A stretch of 64,000 bases of DNA from Limanda limanda (Eukaryota > Chordata > Actinopteri > Pleuronectiformes > Pleuronectidae). Each line of letters starts with the position of its first letter. Position 1 is the first letter of the stretch. Where the stretch lies: positions 372,001-436,000 of the forward strand of contig NW_026870574.1 of NCBI RefSeq assembly GCF_963576545.1, in the 5' to 3' direction. The translations under genes were made by a program, and so were the position numbers. Positions 39,701 to 54,200 of this stretch are shown one piece after another. The notes under the pieces were generated by a model, which ran no database searches, was not told the DNA's origin, and saw only the letters and a program-made list of their open reading frames with translations.

Positions 39701-42700
39701 CCTAACCCTAACCCTAACCCTTCCGAAAGTCGGAGAAGCTCAAAGATGGTACCGATCGATGCGCGCTACCCCATTTAGTGGGGGTAGAGCCTACTTGCAA
39801 GTCTCTCCGACCTTCACAAAAAAAGTTATTCAAGAATATCTCTTTCTCCTATGTGCTTTCATCCCTAACCCTAACCCTTCCGAAAGTCGGAGAAGCTCAA
39901 GGATGGTACCGATCGATGCGCGCTACCCCATTTAGTGGGGGTAGAGCCTACTTGCAAGTCTCTCCGACCTTCACAAAAAAAGTTATTCAAGAATATCTCC
40001 TCAGATTTGGGGGAATTTCGTCGGTCGACCTCTTCCGAAGGTCGTACAAGCTCGGGGATGGTACCAATCGATCAGCAGGACCCAAATTAGTCCAGATGCA
40101 ACCACTTTCCAAGTCTCTTCGACCTTCACAAAAAAAGTGATTCAAGAATATCTCTTTCTCCTATGTGCTTTCATCCCTAACCCTAACCCTAACCCTTCCG
40201 AAAGTCGGAGAAGCTCAAGGATGGTACCGATCGATGCGCGCTACCCCATTTAGTGGGGGTAGAGCCTACTTGCAAGTCTCTCCGACCTTCACAAAAAAAG
40301 TTATTCAAGAATATCTCTTTCTCCTATGTGCTTTCATCCCTAACCCTAACCCTTCCGAAAGTCGGAGAAGCTCAAGGATGGTACCGATCGATGCGCGCTA
40401 CCCCATTTAGTGGGGGTAGAGCCTACTTGCAAGTCTCTCCGACCTTCACAAAAAAAGTTATTCAAGAATATCTCCTCAGATTTGGGGGAATTTCGTCGGT
40501 CGACCTCTTCCGAAGGTCGTACAAGCTCGGGGATGGTACCAATCGATCCGCAGGACCCAAATTAGTCCAGATGCAACCACTTTCCAAGTCTCTCCGACCT
40601 TCACAAAAAAAGTTATTCAAGAATATCTCTTTCTCCTATGTGCTTTCATCCCTAACCCTAACCCTAACCCTTCCGAAAGTCGGAGAAGCTCAAGGATGGT
40701 ACCGATCGATGCGCGCTACCCCATTTAGTGGGGGTAGAGCCTACTTGCAAGTCTCTCCGACCTTCACAAAAAACGTTATTCAAGAATATCTCTTTCTCCT
40801 ATGTGCTTTCATCCCTAACCCTAACCCTAACCCTTCCGAAAGTCGGAGAAGCTCAAGGATGGTACCGATCGATGCGCGCTACCCCATTTAGTGGGGGTAG
40901 AGCCTACTTGCAAGTCTCTCCGACCTTCACAAAAAAAGTTATTCAAGAATATCTCCTCAGATTTGGGGGAATTTCGTCGGTCGACCTCTTCCGAAGGTCG
41001 TACAAGCTCGGGGATGGTACCAATCGATCTGCAGGACCCAAATTAGTCAAGATGCAACCACTTTCCAAGTCTCTCCGACCTTCACAAAAAAAGTTATTCA
41101 AGAATATCTCTTTCTCCTATGTGCTTTCATCCCTAACCCTAACCCTAACCCTTCCGAAAGTCGGAGAAGCTCAAGGATGGTACCGATCGATGCGCGCAAC
41201 CCCATTTAGTGGGGGTAGAGCCTACTTGCAAGTCTCTCCGACCTTCACAAAAAAAGTTATTCAAGAATATCTCCTCAGATTTGGGGGAATTTCGTCGGTC
41301 GACCTCTTTCGAAGGTCGTACAAGCTCGGGGATGGTACCAATCGATCCGCAGGACCCAAATTAGTCCAGATGCAACCACTTTCCAAGTCTCTCCGACCTT
41401 CACAAAAAAAGTTATTCAAGAATATCTCTTTCTCCTATGTGCTTTCATCCCTAACCCTAACCCTAACCCTTCCGAAAGTCGGAGAAGCTCAAGGATAGTA
41501 CCGATCGATGCGCGCTACCCCATTTAGTGGGGGTAGAGCCTACTTGCAAGTCTCTCCGACCTTCACAAAAAAAGTTATTCAAGAATATCTCTTTCTCCTA
41601 TGTGCTTTCATCCCTAACCCTAACCCTAACCCTTCCGAAAGTCGGAGAAGCTCAAGGATGGTACCGATCGATGCGCGCAACCCCATTTAGTGGGGGTAGA
41701 GCCTACTTGCAAGTCTCTCCGACCTTCACAAAAAAAGTTATTCAAGAATATCTCCTCAGATTTGGGGGAATTTCGTCGGTCGACCTCTTCCGAAGGTCGT
41801 ACAAGCTCGGGGATGGTACCAATCGATCAGCAGGACCCAAATTAGTCCAGATGCAACCACTTTCCAAGTCTCTTCGACCTTCACAAAAAAAGTTATTCAA
41901 GAATATCTCTTTCTCCTATGTGCTTTCATCCCTAACCCTAACCCTAACCCTTCCGAAAGTCGGAGAAGCTCAAGGATGGTACCGATCGATGCGCGCTACC
42001 CCATTTAGTGGGGGTAGAGCCTACTTGCAAGTCTCTCCGACCTTCACAAAAAAAGTTATTCAAGAATATCTCTTTCTCCTATGTGCTTTCATCCCTAACC
42101 CTAACCCTTCCGAAAGTCGGAGAAGCTCAAGGATGGTACCGATCGATGCGCGCTACCCCATTTAGTGGGGGTAGAGCCTACTTGCAAGTCTCTCCGACCT
42201 TCACAAAAAAAGTTATTCAAGAATATCTCCTCAGATTTGGGGGAATTTCGTCGGTCGACCTCTTCCGAAGGTCGTACAAGCTCGGGGATGGTACCAATCG
42301 ATCCGCAGGACCCAAATTAGTCCAGATGCAACCACTTTCCAAGTCTCTCCGACCTTCACAAAAAAAGTTATTCAAGAATATCTCTTTCTCCTATGTGCTT
42401 TCATCCCTAACCCTAACCCTAACCCTTCCGAAAGTCGGAGAAGCTCAAGGATGGTACCGATCGATGCGCGCTACCCCATTTAGTGGGGGTAGAGCCTACT
42501 TGCAAGTCTCTCCGACCTTCACAAAAAACGTTATTCAAGAATATCTCTTTCTCCTATGTGCTTTCATCCCTAACCCTAACCCTAACCCTTCCGAAAGTCG
42601 GAGAAGCTCAAGGATGGTACCGATCGATGCGCGCTACCCCATTTAGTGGGGGTAGAGCCTACTTGCAAGTCTCTCCGACCTTCACAAAAAAAGTTATTCA

Positions 42701-45700
42701 AGAATATCTCCTCAGATTTGGGGGAATTTCGTCGGTCGACCTCTTCCGAAGGTCGTACAAGCTCGGGGATGGTACCAATCGATCTGCAGGACCCAAATTA
42801 GTCAAGATGCAACCACTTTCCAAGTCTCTCCGACCTTCACAAAAAAAGTTATTCAAGAATATCTCTTTCTCCTATGTGCTTTCATCCCTAACCCTAACCC
42901 TAACCCTTCCGAAAGTCGGAGAAGCTCAAGGATGGTACCGATCGATGCGCGCAACCCCATTTAGTGGGGGTAGAGCCTACTTGCAAGTCTCTCCGACCTT
43001 CACAAAAAAAGTTATTCAAGAATATCTCCTCAGATTTGGGGGAATTTCGTCGGTCGACCTCTTTCGAAGGTCGTACAAGCTCGGGGATGGTACCAATCGA
43101 TCCGCAGGACCCAAATTAGTCCAGATGCAACCACTTTCCAAGTCTCTCCGACCTTCACAAAAAAAGTTATTCAAGAATATCTCTTTCTCCTATGTGCTTT
43201 CATCCCTAACCCTAACCCTAACCCTTCCGAAAGTCGGAGAAGCTCAAGGATGGTACCGATCGATGCGCGCTACCCCATTTAGTGGGGGTAGAGCCTACTT
43301 GCAAGTCTCTCCGACCTTCACAAAAAAAGTTATTCAAGAATATCTCTTTCTCCTATGTGCTTTCATCCCTAACCCTAACCCTAACCCTTCCGAAAGTCGG
43401 AGAAGCTCAAGGATGGTACCGATCGATGCGCGCAACCCCATTTAGTGGGGGTAGAGCCTACTTGCAAGTCTCTCCGACCTTCACAAAAAAAGTTATTCAA
43501 GAATATCTCCTCAGATTTGGGGGAATTTCGTCGGTCGACCTCTTCCGAAGGTCGTACAAGCTCGGGGATGGTACCAATCGATCAGCAGGACCCAAATTAG
43601 TCCAGATGCAACCACTTTCCAAGTCTCTTCGACCTTCACAAAAAAAGTTATTCAAGAATATCTCTTTCTCCTATGTGCTTTCATCCCTAACCCTAACCCT
43701 AACCCTTCCGAAAGTCGGAGAAGCTCAAAGATGGTACCGATCGATGCGCGCTACCCCATTTAGTGGGGGTAGAGCCTACTTGCAAGTCTCTCCGACCTTC
43801 ACAAAAAAAGTTATTCAAGAATATCTCTTTCTCCTATGTGCTTTCATCCCTAACCCTAACCCTTCCGAAAGTCGGAGAAGCTCAAGGATGGTACCGATCG
43901 ATGCGCGCTACCCCATTTAGTGGGGGTAGAGCCTACTTGCAAGTCTCTCCGACCTTCACAAAAAAAGTTATTCAAGAATATCTCCTCAGATTTGGGGGAA
44001 TTTCGTCGGTCGACCTCTTCCGAAGGTCGTACAAGCTCGGGGATGGTACCAATCGATCAGCAGGACCCAAATTAGTCCAGATGCAACCACTTTCCAAGTC
44101 TCTTCGACCTTCACAAAAAAAGTTATTCAAGAATATCTCTTTCTCCTATGTGCTTTCATCCCTAACCCTAACCCTAACCCTTCCGAAAGTCGGAGAAGCT
44201 CAAGGATGGTACCGATCGATGCGCGCTACCCCATTTAGTGGGGGTAGAGCCTACTTGCAAGTCTCTCCGACCTTCACAAAAAAAGTTATTCAAGAATATC
44301 TCTTTCTCCTATGTGCTTTCATCCCTAACCCTAACCCTTCCGAAAGTCGGAGAAGCTCAAGGATGGTACCGATCGATGCGCGCTACCCCATTTAGTGGGG
44401 GTAGAGCCTACTTGCAAGTCTCTCCGACCTTCACAAAAAAAGTTATTCAAGAATATCTCCTCAGATTTGGGGGAATTTCGTCGGTCGACCTCTTCCGAAG
44501 GTCGTACAAGCTCGGGGATGGTACCAATCGATCCGCAGGACCCAAATTAGTCCAGATGCAACCACTTTCCAAGTCTCTCCGACCTTCACAAAAAAAGTTA
44601 TTCAAGAATATCTCTTTCTCCTATGTGCTTTCATCCCTAACCCTAACCCTAACCCTTCCGAAAGTCGGAGAAGCTCAAGGATGGTACCGATCGATGCGCG
44701 CTACCCCATTTAGTGGGGGTAGAGCCTACTTGCAAGTCTCTCCGACCTTCACAAAAAACGTTATTCAAGAATATCTCTTTCTCCTATGTGCTTTCATCCC
44801 TAACCCTAACCCTAACCCTTCCGAAAGTCGGAGAAGCTCAAGGATGGTACCGATCGATGCGCGCTACCCCATTTAGTGGGGGTAGAGCCTACTTGCAAGT
44901 CTCTCCGACCTTCACAAAAAAAGTTATTCAAGAATATCTCCTCAGATTTGGGGGAATTTCGTCGGTCGACCTCTTCCGAAGGTCGTACAAGCTCGGGGAT
45001 GGTACCAATCGATCTGCAGGACCCAAATTAGTCAAGATGCAACCACTTTCCAAGTCTCTCCGACCTTCACAAAAAAAGTTATTCAAGAATATCTCTTTCT
45101 CCTATGTGCTTTCATCCCTAACCCTAACCCTAACCCTTCCGAAAGTCGGAGAAGCTCAAGGATGGTACCGATCGATGCGCGCAACCCCATTTAGTGGGGG
45201 TAGAGCCTACTTGCAAGTCTCTCCGACCTTCACAAAAAAAGTTATTCAAGAATATCTCCTCAGATTTGGGGGAATTTCGTCGGTCGACCTCTTTCGAAGG
45301 TCGTACAAGCTCGGGGATGGTACCAATCGATCCGCAGGACCCAAATTAGTCCAGATGCAACCACTTTCCAAGTCTCTCCGACCTTCACAAAAAAAGTTAT
45401 TCAAGAATATCTCTTTCTCCTATGTGCTTTCATCCCTAACCCTAACCCTAACCCTTCCGAAAGTCGGAGAAGCTCAAGGATAGTACCGATCGATGCGCGC
45501 TACCCCATTTAGTGGGGGTAGAGCCTACTTGCAAGTCTCTCCGACCTTCACAAAAAAAGTTATTCAAGAATATCTCTTTCTCCTATGTGCTTTCATCCCT
45601 AACCCTAACCCTAACCCTTCCGAAAGTCGGAGAAGCTCAAGGATGGTACCGATCGATGCGCGCAACCCCATTTAGTGGGGGTAGAGCCTACTTGCAAGTC

Positions 45701-48700
45701 TCTCCGACCTTCACAAAAAAAGTTATTCAAGAATATCTCCTCAGATTTGGGGGAATTTCGTCGGTCGACCTCTTCCGAAGGTCGTACAAGCTCGGGGATG
45801 GTACCAATCGATCAGCAGGACCCAAATTAGTCCAGATGCAACCACTTTCCAAGTCTCTTCGACCTTCACAAAAAAAGTTATTCAAGAATATCTCTTTCTC
45901 CTATGTGCTTTCATCCCTAACCCTAACCCTAACCCTTCCGAAAGTCGGAGAAGCTCAAGGATGGTACCGATCGATGCGCGCTACCCCATTTAGTGGGGGT
46001 AGAGCCTACTTGCAAGTCTCTCCGACCTTCACAAAAAAAGTTATTCAAGAATATCTCTTTCTCCTATGTGCTTTCATCCCTAACCCTAACCCTTCCGAAA
46101 GTCGGAGAAGCTCAAGGATGGTACCGATCGATGCGCGCTACCCCATTTAGTGGGGGTAGAGCCTACTTGCAAGTCTCTCCGACCTTCACAAAAAAAGTTA
46201 TTCAAGAATATCTCCTCAGATTTGGGGGAATTTCGTCGGTCGACCTCTTCCGAAGGTCGTACAAGCTCGGGGATGGTACCAATCGATCCGCAGGACCCAA
46301 ATTAGTCCAGATGCAACCACTTTCCAAGTCTCTCCGACCTTCACAAAAAAAGTTATTCAAGAATATCTCTTTCTCCTATGTGCTTTCATCCCTAACCCTA
46401 ACCCTAACCCTTCCGAAAGTCGGAGAAGCTCAAGGATGGTACCGATCGATGCGCGCTACCCCATTTAGTGGGGGTAGAGCCTACTTGCAAGTCTCTCCGA
46501 CCTTCACAAAAAACGTTATTCAAGAATATCTCTTTCTCCTATGTGCTTTCATCCCTAACCCTAACCCTAACCCTTCCGAAAGTCGGAGAAGCTCAAGGAT
46601 GGTACCGATCGATGCGCGCTACCCCATTTAGTGGGGGTAGAGCCTACTTGCAAGTCTCTCCGACCTTCACAAAAAAAGTTATTCAAGAATATCTCCTCAG
46701 ATTTGGGGGAATTTCGTCGGTCGACCTCTTCCGAAGGTCGTACAAGCTCGGGGATGGTACCAATCGATCTGCAGGACCCAAATTAGTCAAGATGCAACCA
46801 CTTTCCAAGTCTCTCCGACCTTCACAAAAAAAGTTATTCAAGAATATCTCTTTCTCCTATGTGCTTTCATCCCTAACCCTAACCCTAACCCTTCCGAAAG
46901 TCGGAGAAGCTCAAGGATGGTACCGATCGATGCGCGCAACCCCATTTAGTGGGGGTAGAGCCTACTTGCAAGTCTCTCCGACCTTCACAAAAAAAGTTAT
47001 TCAAGAATATCTCCTCAGATTTGGGGGAATTTCGTCGGTCGACCTCTTTCGAAGGTCGTACAAGCTCGGGGATGGTACCAATCGATCCGCAGGACCCAAA
47101 TTAGTCCAGATGCAACCACTTTCCAAGTCTCTCCGACCTTCACAAAAAAAGTTATTCAAGAATATCTCTTTCTCCTATGTGCTTTCATCCCTAACCCTAA
47201 CCCTAACCCTTCCGAAAGTCGGAGAAGCTCAAGGATGGTACCGATCGATGCGCGCTACCCCATTTAGTGGGGGTAGAGCCTACTTACAAGTCTCTCCGAC
47301 CTTCACAAAAAAAGTTATTCAAGAATATCTCTTTCTCCTATGTGCTTTCATCCCTAACCCTAACCCTAACCCTTCCGAAAGTCGGAGAAGCTCAAGGATG
47401 GTACCGATCGATGCGCGCAACCCCATTTAGTGGGGGTAGAGCCTACTTGCAAGTCTCTCCGACCTTCACAAAAAAAGTTATTCAAGAATATCTCCTCAGA
47501 TTTGGGGGAATTTCGTCGGTCGACCTCTTCCGAAGGTCGTACAAGCTCGGGGATGGTACCAATCGATCAGCAGGACCCAAATTAGTCCAGATGCAACCAC
47601 TTTCCAAGTCTCTTCGACCTTCACAAAAAAAGTTATTCAAGAATATCTCTTTCTCCTATGTGCTTTCATCCCTAACCCTAACCCTAACCCTTCCGAAAGT
47701 CGGAGAAGCTCAAAGATGGTACCGATCGATGCGCGCTACCCCATTTAGTGGGGGTAGAGCCTACTTGCAAGTCTCTCCGACCTTCACAAAAAAAGTTATT
47801 CAAGAATATCTCTTTCTCCTATGTGCTTTCATCCCTAACCCTAACCCTTCCGAAAGTCGGAGAAGCTCAAGGATGGTACCGATCGATGCGCGCTACCCCA
47901 TTTAGTGGGGGTAGAGCCTACTTGCAAGTCTCTCCGACCTTCACAAAAAAAGTTATTCAAGAATATCTCCTCAGATTTGGGGGAATTTCGTCGGTCGACC
48001 TCTTCCGAAGGTCGTACAAGCTCGGGGATGGTACCAATCGATCAGCAGGACCCAAATTAGTCCAGATGCAACCACTTTCCAAGTCTCTTCGACCTTCACA
48101 AAAAAAGTTATTCAAGAATATCTCTTTCTCCTATGTGCTTTCATCCCTAACCCTAACCCTAACCCTTCCGAAAGTCGGAGAAGCTCAAGGATGGTACCGA
48201 TCGATGCGCGCTACCCCATTTAGTGGGGGTAGAGCCTACTTGCAAGTCTCTCCGACCTTCACAAAAAAAGTTATTCAAGAATATCTCTTTCTCCTATGTG
48301 CTTTCATCCCTAACCCTAACCCTTCCGAAAGTCGGAGAAGCTCAAGGATGGTACCGATCGATGCGCGCTACCCCATTTAGTGGGGGTAGAGCCTACTTGC
48401 AAGTCTCTCCGACCTTCACAAAAAAAGTTATTCAAGAATATCTCCTCAGATTTGGGGGAATTTCGTCGGTCGACCTCTTCCGAAGGTCGTACAAGCTCGG
48501 GGATGGTACCAATCGATCCGCAGGACCCAAATTAGTCCAGATGCAACCACTTTCCAAGTCTCTCCGACCTTCACAAAAAAAGTTATTCAAGAATATCTCT
48601 TTCTCCTATGTGCTTTCATCCCTAACCCTAACCCTAACCCTTCCGAAAGTCGGAGAAGCTCAAGGATGGTACCGATCGATGCGCGCTACCCCATTTAGTG

Positions 48701-50453
48701 GGGGTAGAGCCTACTTGCAAGTCTCTCCGACCTTCACAAAAAACGTTATTCAAGAATATCTCTTTCTCCTATGTGCTTTCATCCCTAACCCTAACCCTAA
48801 CCCTTCCGAAAGTCGGAGAAGCTCAAGGATGGTACCGATCGATGCGCGCTACCCCATTTAGTGGGGGTAGAGCCTACTTGCAAGTCTCTCCGACCTTCAC
48901 AAAAAAAGTTATTCAAGAATATCTCCTCAGATTTGGGGGAATTTCGTCGGTCGACCTCTTCCGAAGGTCGTACAAGCTCGGGGATGGTACCAATCGATCT
49001 GCAGGACCCAAATTAGTCAAGATGCAACCACTTTCCAAGTCTCTCCGACCTTCACAAAAAAAGTTATTCAAGAATATCTCTTTCTCCTATGTGCTTTCAT
49101 CCCTAACCCTAACCCTAACCCTTCCGAAAGTCGGAGAAGCTCAAGGATGGTACCGATCGATGCGCGCAACCCCATTTAGTGGGGGTAGAGCCTACTTGCA
49201 AGTCTCTCCGACCTTCACAAAAAAAGTTATTCAAGAATATCTCCTCAGATTTGGGGGAATTTCGTCGGTCGACCTCTTTCGAAGGTCGTACAAGCTCGGG
49301 GATGGTACCAATCGATCTGCAGGACCCAAATTAGTCCAGATGCAACCACTTTCCAAGTCTCTCCGACCTTCACAAAAAAAGTTATTCAAGAATATCTCTT
49401 TCTCCTATGTGCTTTCATCCCTAACCCTAACCCTAACCCTTCCGAAAGTCGGAGAAGCTCAAGGATAGTACCGATCGATGCGCGCTACCCCATTTAGTGG
49501 GGGTAGAGCCTACTTGCAAGTCTCTCCGACCTTCACAAAAAAAGTTATTCAAGAATATCTCTTTCTCCTATGTGCTTTCATCCCTAACCCTAACCCTAAC
49601 CCTTCCGAAAGTCGGAGAAGCTCAAGGATGGTACCGATCGATGCGCGCAACCCCATTTAGTGGGGGTAGAGCCTACTTGCAAGTCTCTCCGACCTTCACA
49701 AAAAAAGTTATTCAAGAATATCTCCTCAGATTTGGGGGAATTTCGTCGGTCGACCTCTTCCGAAGGTCGTACAAGCTCGGGGATGGTACCAATCGATCCG
49801 CAGGACCCAAATTAGTCCAGATGCAACCACTTTCCAAGTCTCTCCGACCTTCACAAAAAAAGTTATTCAAGAATATCTCTTTCTCCTATGTGCTTTCATC
49901 CCTAACCCTAACCCTTCCGAAAGTCGGAGAAGCACAAGGATGGTACCGATCGATGCGCGCAACCCCATTTAGTGGGGGTAGAGCCTACTTGCAAGTCTCT
50001 CCGACCTTCACAAAAAAAGTTATTCAAGAATATCTCCTCAGATTTGGGGGAATTTCGTCGGTCGACCTCTTTCGAAGGTCGTACAAGCTCGGGGATGGTA
50101 CCAATCGATCCGCAGGACCCAAATTAGTCCAGATGCAACCACTTTCCAAGTCTCTCCGACCTTCACAAAAAAAGTTATTCAAGAATATCTCTTTCTCCTA
50201 TGTGCTTTCATCCCTAACCCTAACCCTAACCCTTCCGAAAGTCGGAGAAGCTCAAGGATGGTACCGATCGATGCGCGCTACCCCATTTAGTGGGGGTAGA
50301 GCCTACTTGCAAGTCTCTCCGACCTTCACAAAAAAAGTTATTCAAGAATATCTCTTTCTCCTATGTGCTTTCATCCCTAACCCTAACCCTAACCCTTCCG
50401 AAAGTCGGAGAAGCTCAAGGATGGTACCGATCGATGCGCGCAACCCCATTTAG
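36755..50453 (+). repeat. 3,985-bp superunit rich in A-B dimers
   Basis: The variant AAGGATAGTA has its changed base at 41497, 45482 and 49467, exactly 3,985 bp apart. An earlier partial copy begins near 38.5 kb with a 3,979-bp offset, one CCCTAA shorter. These units contain A-B-A-B stretches (318-bp dimer) as well as A-A-B. Because 318 is a multiple of three, the open frames here reach about 960 bp, which is an artefact of repeat length. The third copy (from about 48.7 kb) is modified after 49.8 kb. Confidence 0.83.
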
Positions 50454-51251
50454 TGGGGGTAGAGCCTACTTGCAAGTCTCTCCGACCTTCACAAAAAAAG
50501 TTATTCAAGAATATCTCCTCAGATTTGGGGGAATTTCGTCGGTCGACCTCTTCCGAAGGTCGTACAAGCTCGGGGATGGTACCAATCGATCCGCAGGACC
50601 CAAATTAGTCCAGATGCAACCACTTTCCAAGTCTCTCCGACCTTCACAAAAAAAGTTATTCAAGAATATCTCTTTCTCCTATGTGCTTTCATCCCTAACC
50701 CTAACCCTAACCCTTCCGAAAGTCGGAGAAGCTCAAGAATGGTACCGATCGATGCGCGCTACCCCATTTAGTGGGGGTAGAGCCTACTTGCAAGTCTCTC
50801 CGACCTTCACAAAAAACGTTATTCAAGAATATCTCTTTCTCCTATGTGCTTTCATCCCTAACCCTAACCCTAACCCTTCCGAAAGTCGGAGAAGCTCAAG
50901 GATGGTACCGATCGATGCGCGCTACCCCATTTAGTGGGGGTAGAGCCTACTTGCAAGTCTCTCCGACCTTCACAAAAAAAGTTATTCAAGAATATCTTCT
51001 CAGATTTGGGGGAATTTCGTCGGTCGACCTCTTCCGAAGGTCGTACAAGCTCGGGGATAGTACCAATCGATCCGCAGGACCCAAATTAGTCAAGATGCAA
51101 CCACTTTCCAAGTCTCTCCGACCTTCACAAAAAAAGTTATTCAAGAATATCTCTTTCTCCTATGTGCTTTCATCCCTAACCCTAACCCTAACCCTTCCGA
51201 AAGTCGGAGAAGCTCAAGGATGGTACCGATCGATGCGCGCTACCCCATTTA

Positions 51252-54200
51252 GTGGGGGTAGAGCCTACTTGCAAGTCTCTCCGACCTTCACAAAAAAAGT
51301 TATTCAAGAATATCTCTTTCTCCTATGTGCTTTCATCCCTAACCCTAACCCTAACCCTTCCGAAAGTCGGAGAAGCTCAAGGATGGTACCGATCGATGCG
51401 CGCTACCCCATTTAGTGGGGGTATAGCCTACTTGCAAGTCTCTCCGACCTTCACAAAAAACGTTATTCAAGAATATCTCTTTCTCCTATGTGCTTTCATC
51501 CCTAACCCTAACCCTAACCCTTCCGAAAGTCGGAGAAGCTCAAGGATGGTACCGATCGATGCGCGCTACCCCATTTAGTGGGGGTAGAGCCTACTTGCAA
51601 GTCTCTCCGACCTTCACAAAAAAAGTTATTCAAGAATATCTCTTTCTCCTATGTGCTTTCATCCCTAACCCTAACCCTAACCCTTCCGAAAGTCGGAGAA
51701 GCTCAAAGATGGTACCGATCGATGCGCGGTACCCCATTTAGTGGGGGTAGAGCCTACTTGCAAGTCTCTCCGACCTTCAAAAAAAAAGTTATTCAAGAAT
51801 ATCTCTTTCTCCTATGTGCTTTCATCCCTAACCCTAACCCTAACCCTTCCGAAAGTCGGAGAAGCTCAAGGATGGTACCGATCGATGCGCGCTACCCCAT
51901 TTAGTGGGGGTAGAGCCTACTTGCAAGTCTCTCCGACCTTCACAAAAAAAGTTATTCAAGAATATCTCCTCAGATTTGGGGGAATTTCGTCGGTCGACCT
52001 CTTCCGAAGGTCGTACAAGCTCGGGGATGGTACCAATCGATCCGCAGGACCCAAATTAATCCAGATGCAACCACTTTCCAAGTCTCTCCGACCTTCACAA
52101 AAAAAGTTATTCAAGAATATCTCTTTCTCCTATGTGCTTTCATCCCTAACCCTAACCCTAACCCTTCCGAAAGTCGGAGAAGCTCAAGGATGGTACCGAT
52201 CGATGCGCGCAACCCCATTTAGTGGGGGTAGAGCCTACTTGCAAGTCTCTCCGACCTTCACAAAAAAAGTTATTCAAGAATATCTCCTCAGATTTGGGGG
52301 AATTTCGTCGGTCGACCTCTTTCGAAGGTCGTACAAGCTCGGGGATGGTACCAATCGATCCGCAGGACCCAAATTAGTCCAGATGCAACCACTTTCCAAG
52401 TCTCTCCGACCTTCACAAAAAAAGTTATTCAAGAATATCTCTTTCTCCTATGTGCTTTCATCCCTAACCCTAACCCTAACCCTTCCGAAAGTCGGAAAAG
52501 CTCAAGGATGGTACCGATCGATGCGCGCTACCCCATTTAGTGGGGGTAGAGTCTACTTGCAAGTCTCTCCGACCTTCACAAAAAAAGTTATTCAAGAATA
52601 TCTCTTTCTCCTATGTGCTTTCATCCCTAACCCTAACCCTAACCCTTCCGAAAGTCGGAGAAGCTCAAGGATGGTACTGATCGATGCGCGCAACCCCATT
52701 TAGTGGGGGTAGAGCCTACTTGCAAGTCTCTCCGACCTTCACAAAAAAAGTTATTCAAGAATATCTCCTCAGATTTGGGGGAATTTCGTCGGTCGACCTC
52801 TTCCGAAGGTCGTACAAGCTCGGGGATGGTACCAATCGATCCGCAGGACCCAAATTAGTCCAGATGCAACCACTTTCCAAGTCTCTCCGACCTTCACAAA
52901 AAAAGTTATTCAAGAATATCTCTTTCTCCTATGTGCTTTCATCCCTAACCCTAACCCTAACCCTTCCGAAAGTCGGAGAAGCTCAAGGATGGTACCGATC
53001 GATGCGCGCTACCCCATTTAGTGGGGGTAGAGCCTACTTGCAAGTCTCTCCGACCTTCACAAAAAAAGTTATTCAAGAATATCTCTTTCTCCTATGTGCT
53101 TTCATCCCTAACCCTAACCCTAACCCTTCCGAAAGTCGGAGAAGCTCAAGGATGGTACCGATCGATGCGCGCTACCCCATTTAGTGGGGGTAGAGCCTAC
53201 TTGCAAGTCTCTCCGACCTTCACAAAAAAAGTTATTCAAGAATATCTCCTCAGATTTGGGGGAATTTCGTCGGTCGACCTCTTCCGAAGGTCGTACAAGC
53301 TCGGAGATAGTACCAATCGATCCGCAGGACCCAAATTAGTCCAGATGCAACCACTTTCCAAGTCTCTCCGACCTTCACAAAAAAAGTTATTCAAGAATAT
53401 CTCTTTCTCCTATGTGCTTTCATCCCTAACCCTAACCCTAACCCTTCCGAAAGTCGGAGAAGCTCAAGGATGGTACCGATCGATGCGCGCTACCCCATTT
53501 AGTGGGGGTAGAGCCTACTTGCAAGTCTCTCCGACCTTCACAAAAAAAGTTATTCAAGAATATCTCTTTCTCCTATGTGCTTTCATCCCTAACCCTAACC
53601 CTAACCCTTCCAAAAGTCGGAGAAGCTCAAGGATGGTACCGATCGATGCGCGCTACCCCATTTAGTGGGGGTAGAGCCTACTTGCAAGTCTCTCCGACCT
53701 TCACAAAAAAAGTTATTCAAGAATATCTCCTCAGATTTGGGGGAATTTCGTCGGTCGACCTCTTCCGAAGGTCGTACAAGCTCGGAGATAGTACCAATCG
53801 ATCCGCAGGACCCAAATTAGTCCAGATGCAACCACTTTCCAAGTCTCTCCGACCTTCACAAAAAAAGTTATTCAAGAATATCTCTTTCTCCTATGTGCTT
53901 TCATCCCTAACCCTAACCCTAACCCTTCCGAAAGTCGGAGAAGCTCAAGGATGGTACCGATCGATGCGCGCTACCCCATTTAGTGGGGGTAGAGCCTACT
54001 TGCAAGTCTCTCCGACCTTCACAAAAAAAGTTATTCAAGAATATCTCTTTCTCCTATGTGCTTTCATCCCTAACCCTAACCCTAACCCTTCCAAAAGTCG
54101 GAGAAGCTCAAGGATGGTACCGATCGATGCGCGCTACCCCATTTAGTGGGGGTAGAGCCTACTTGCAAGTCTCTCCGACCTTCACAAAAAAAGTTATTCA

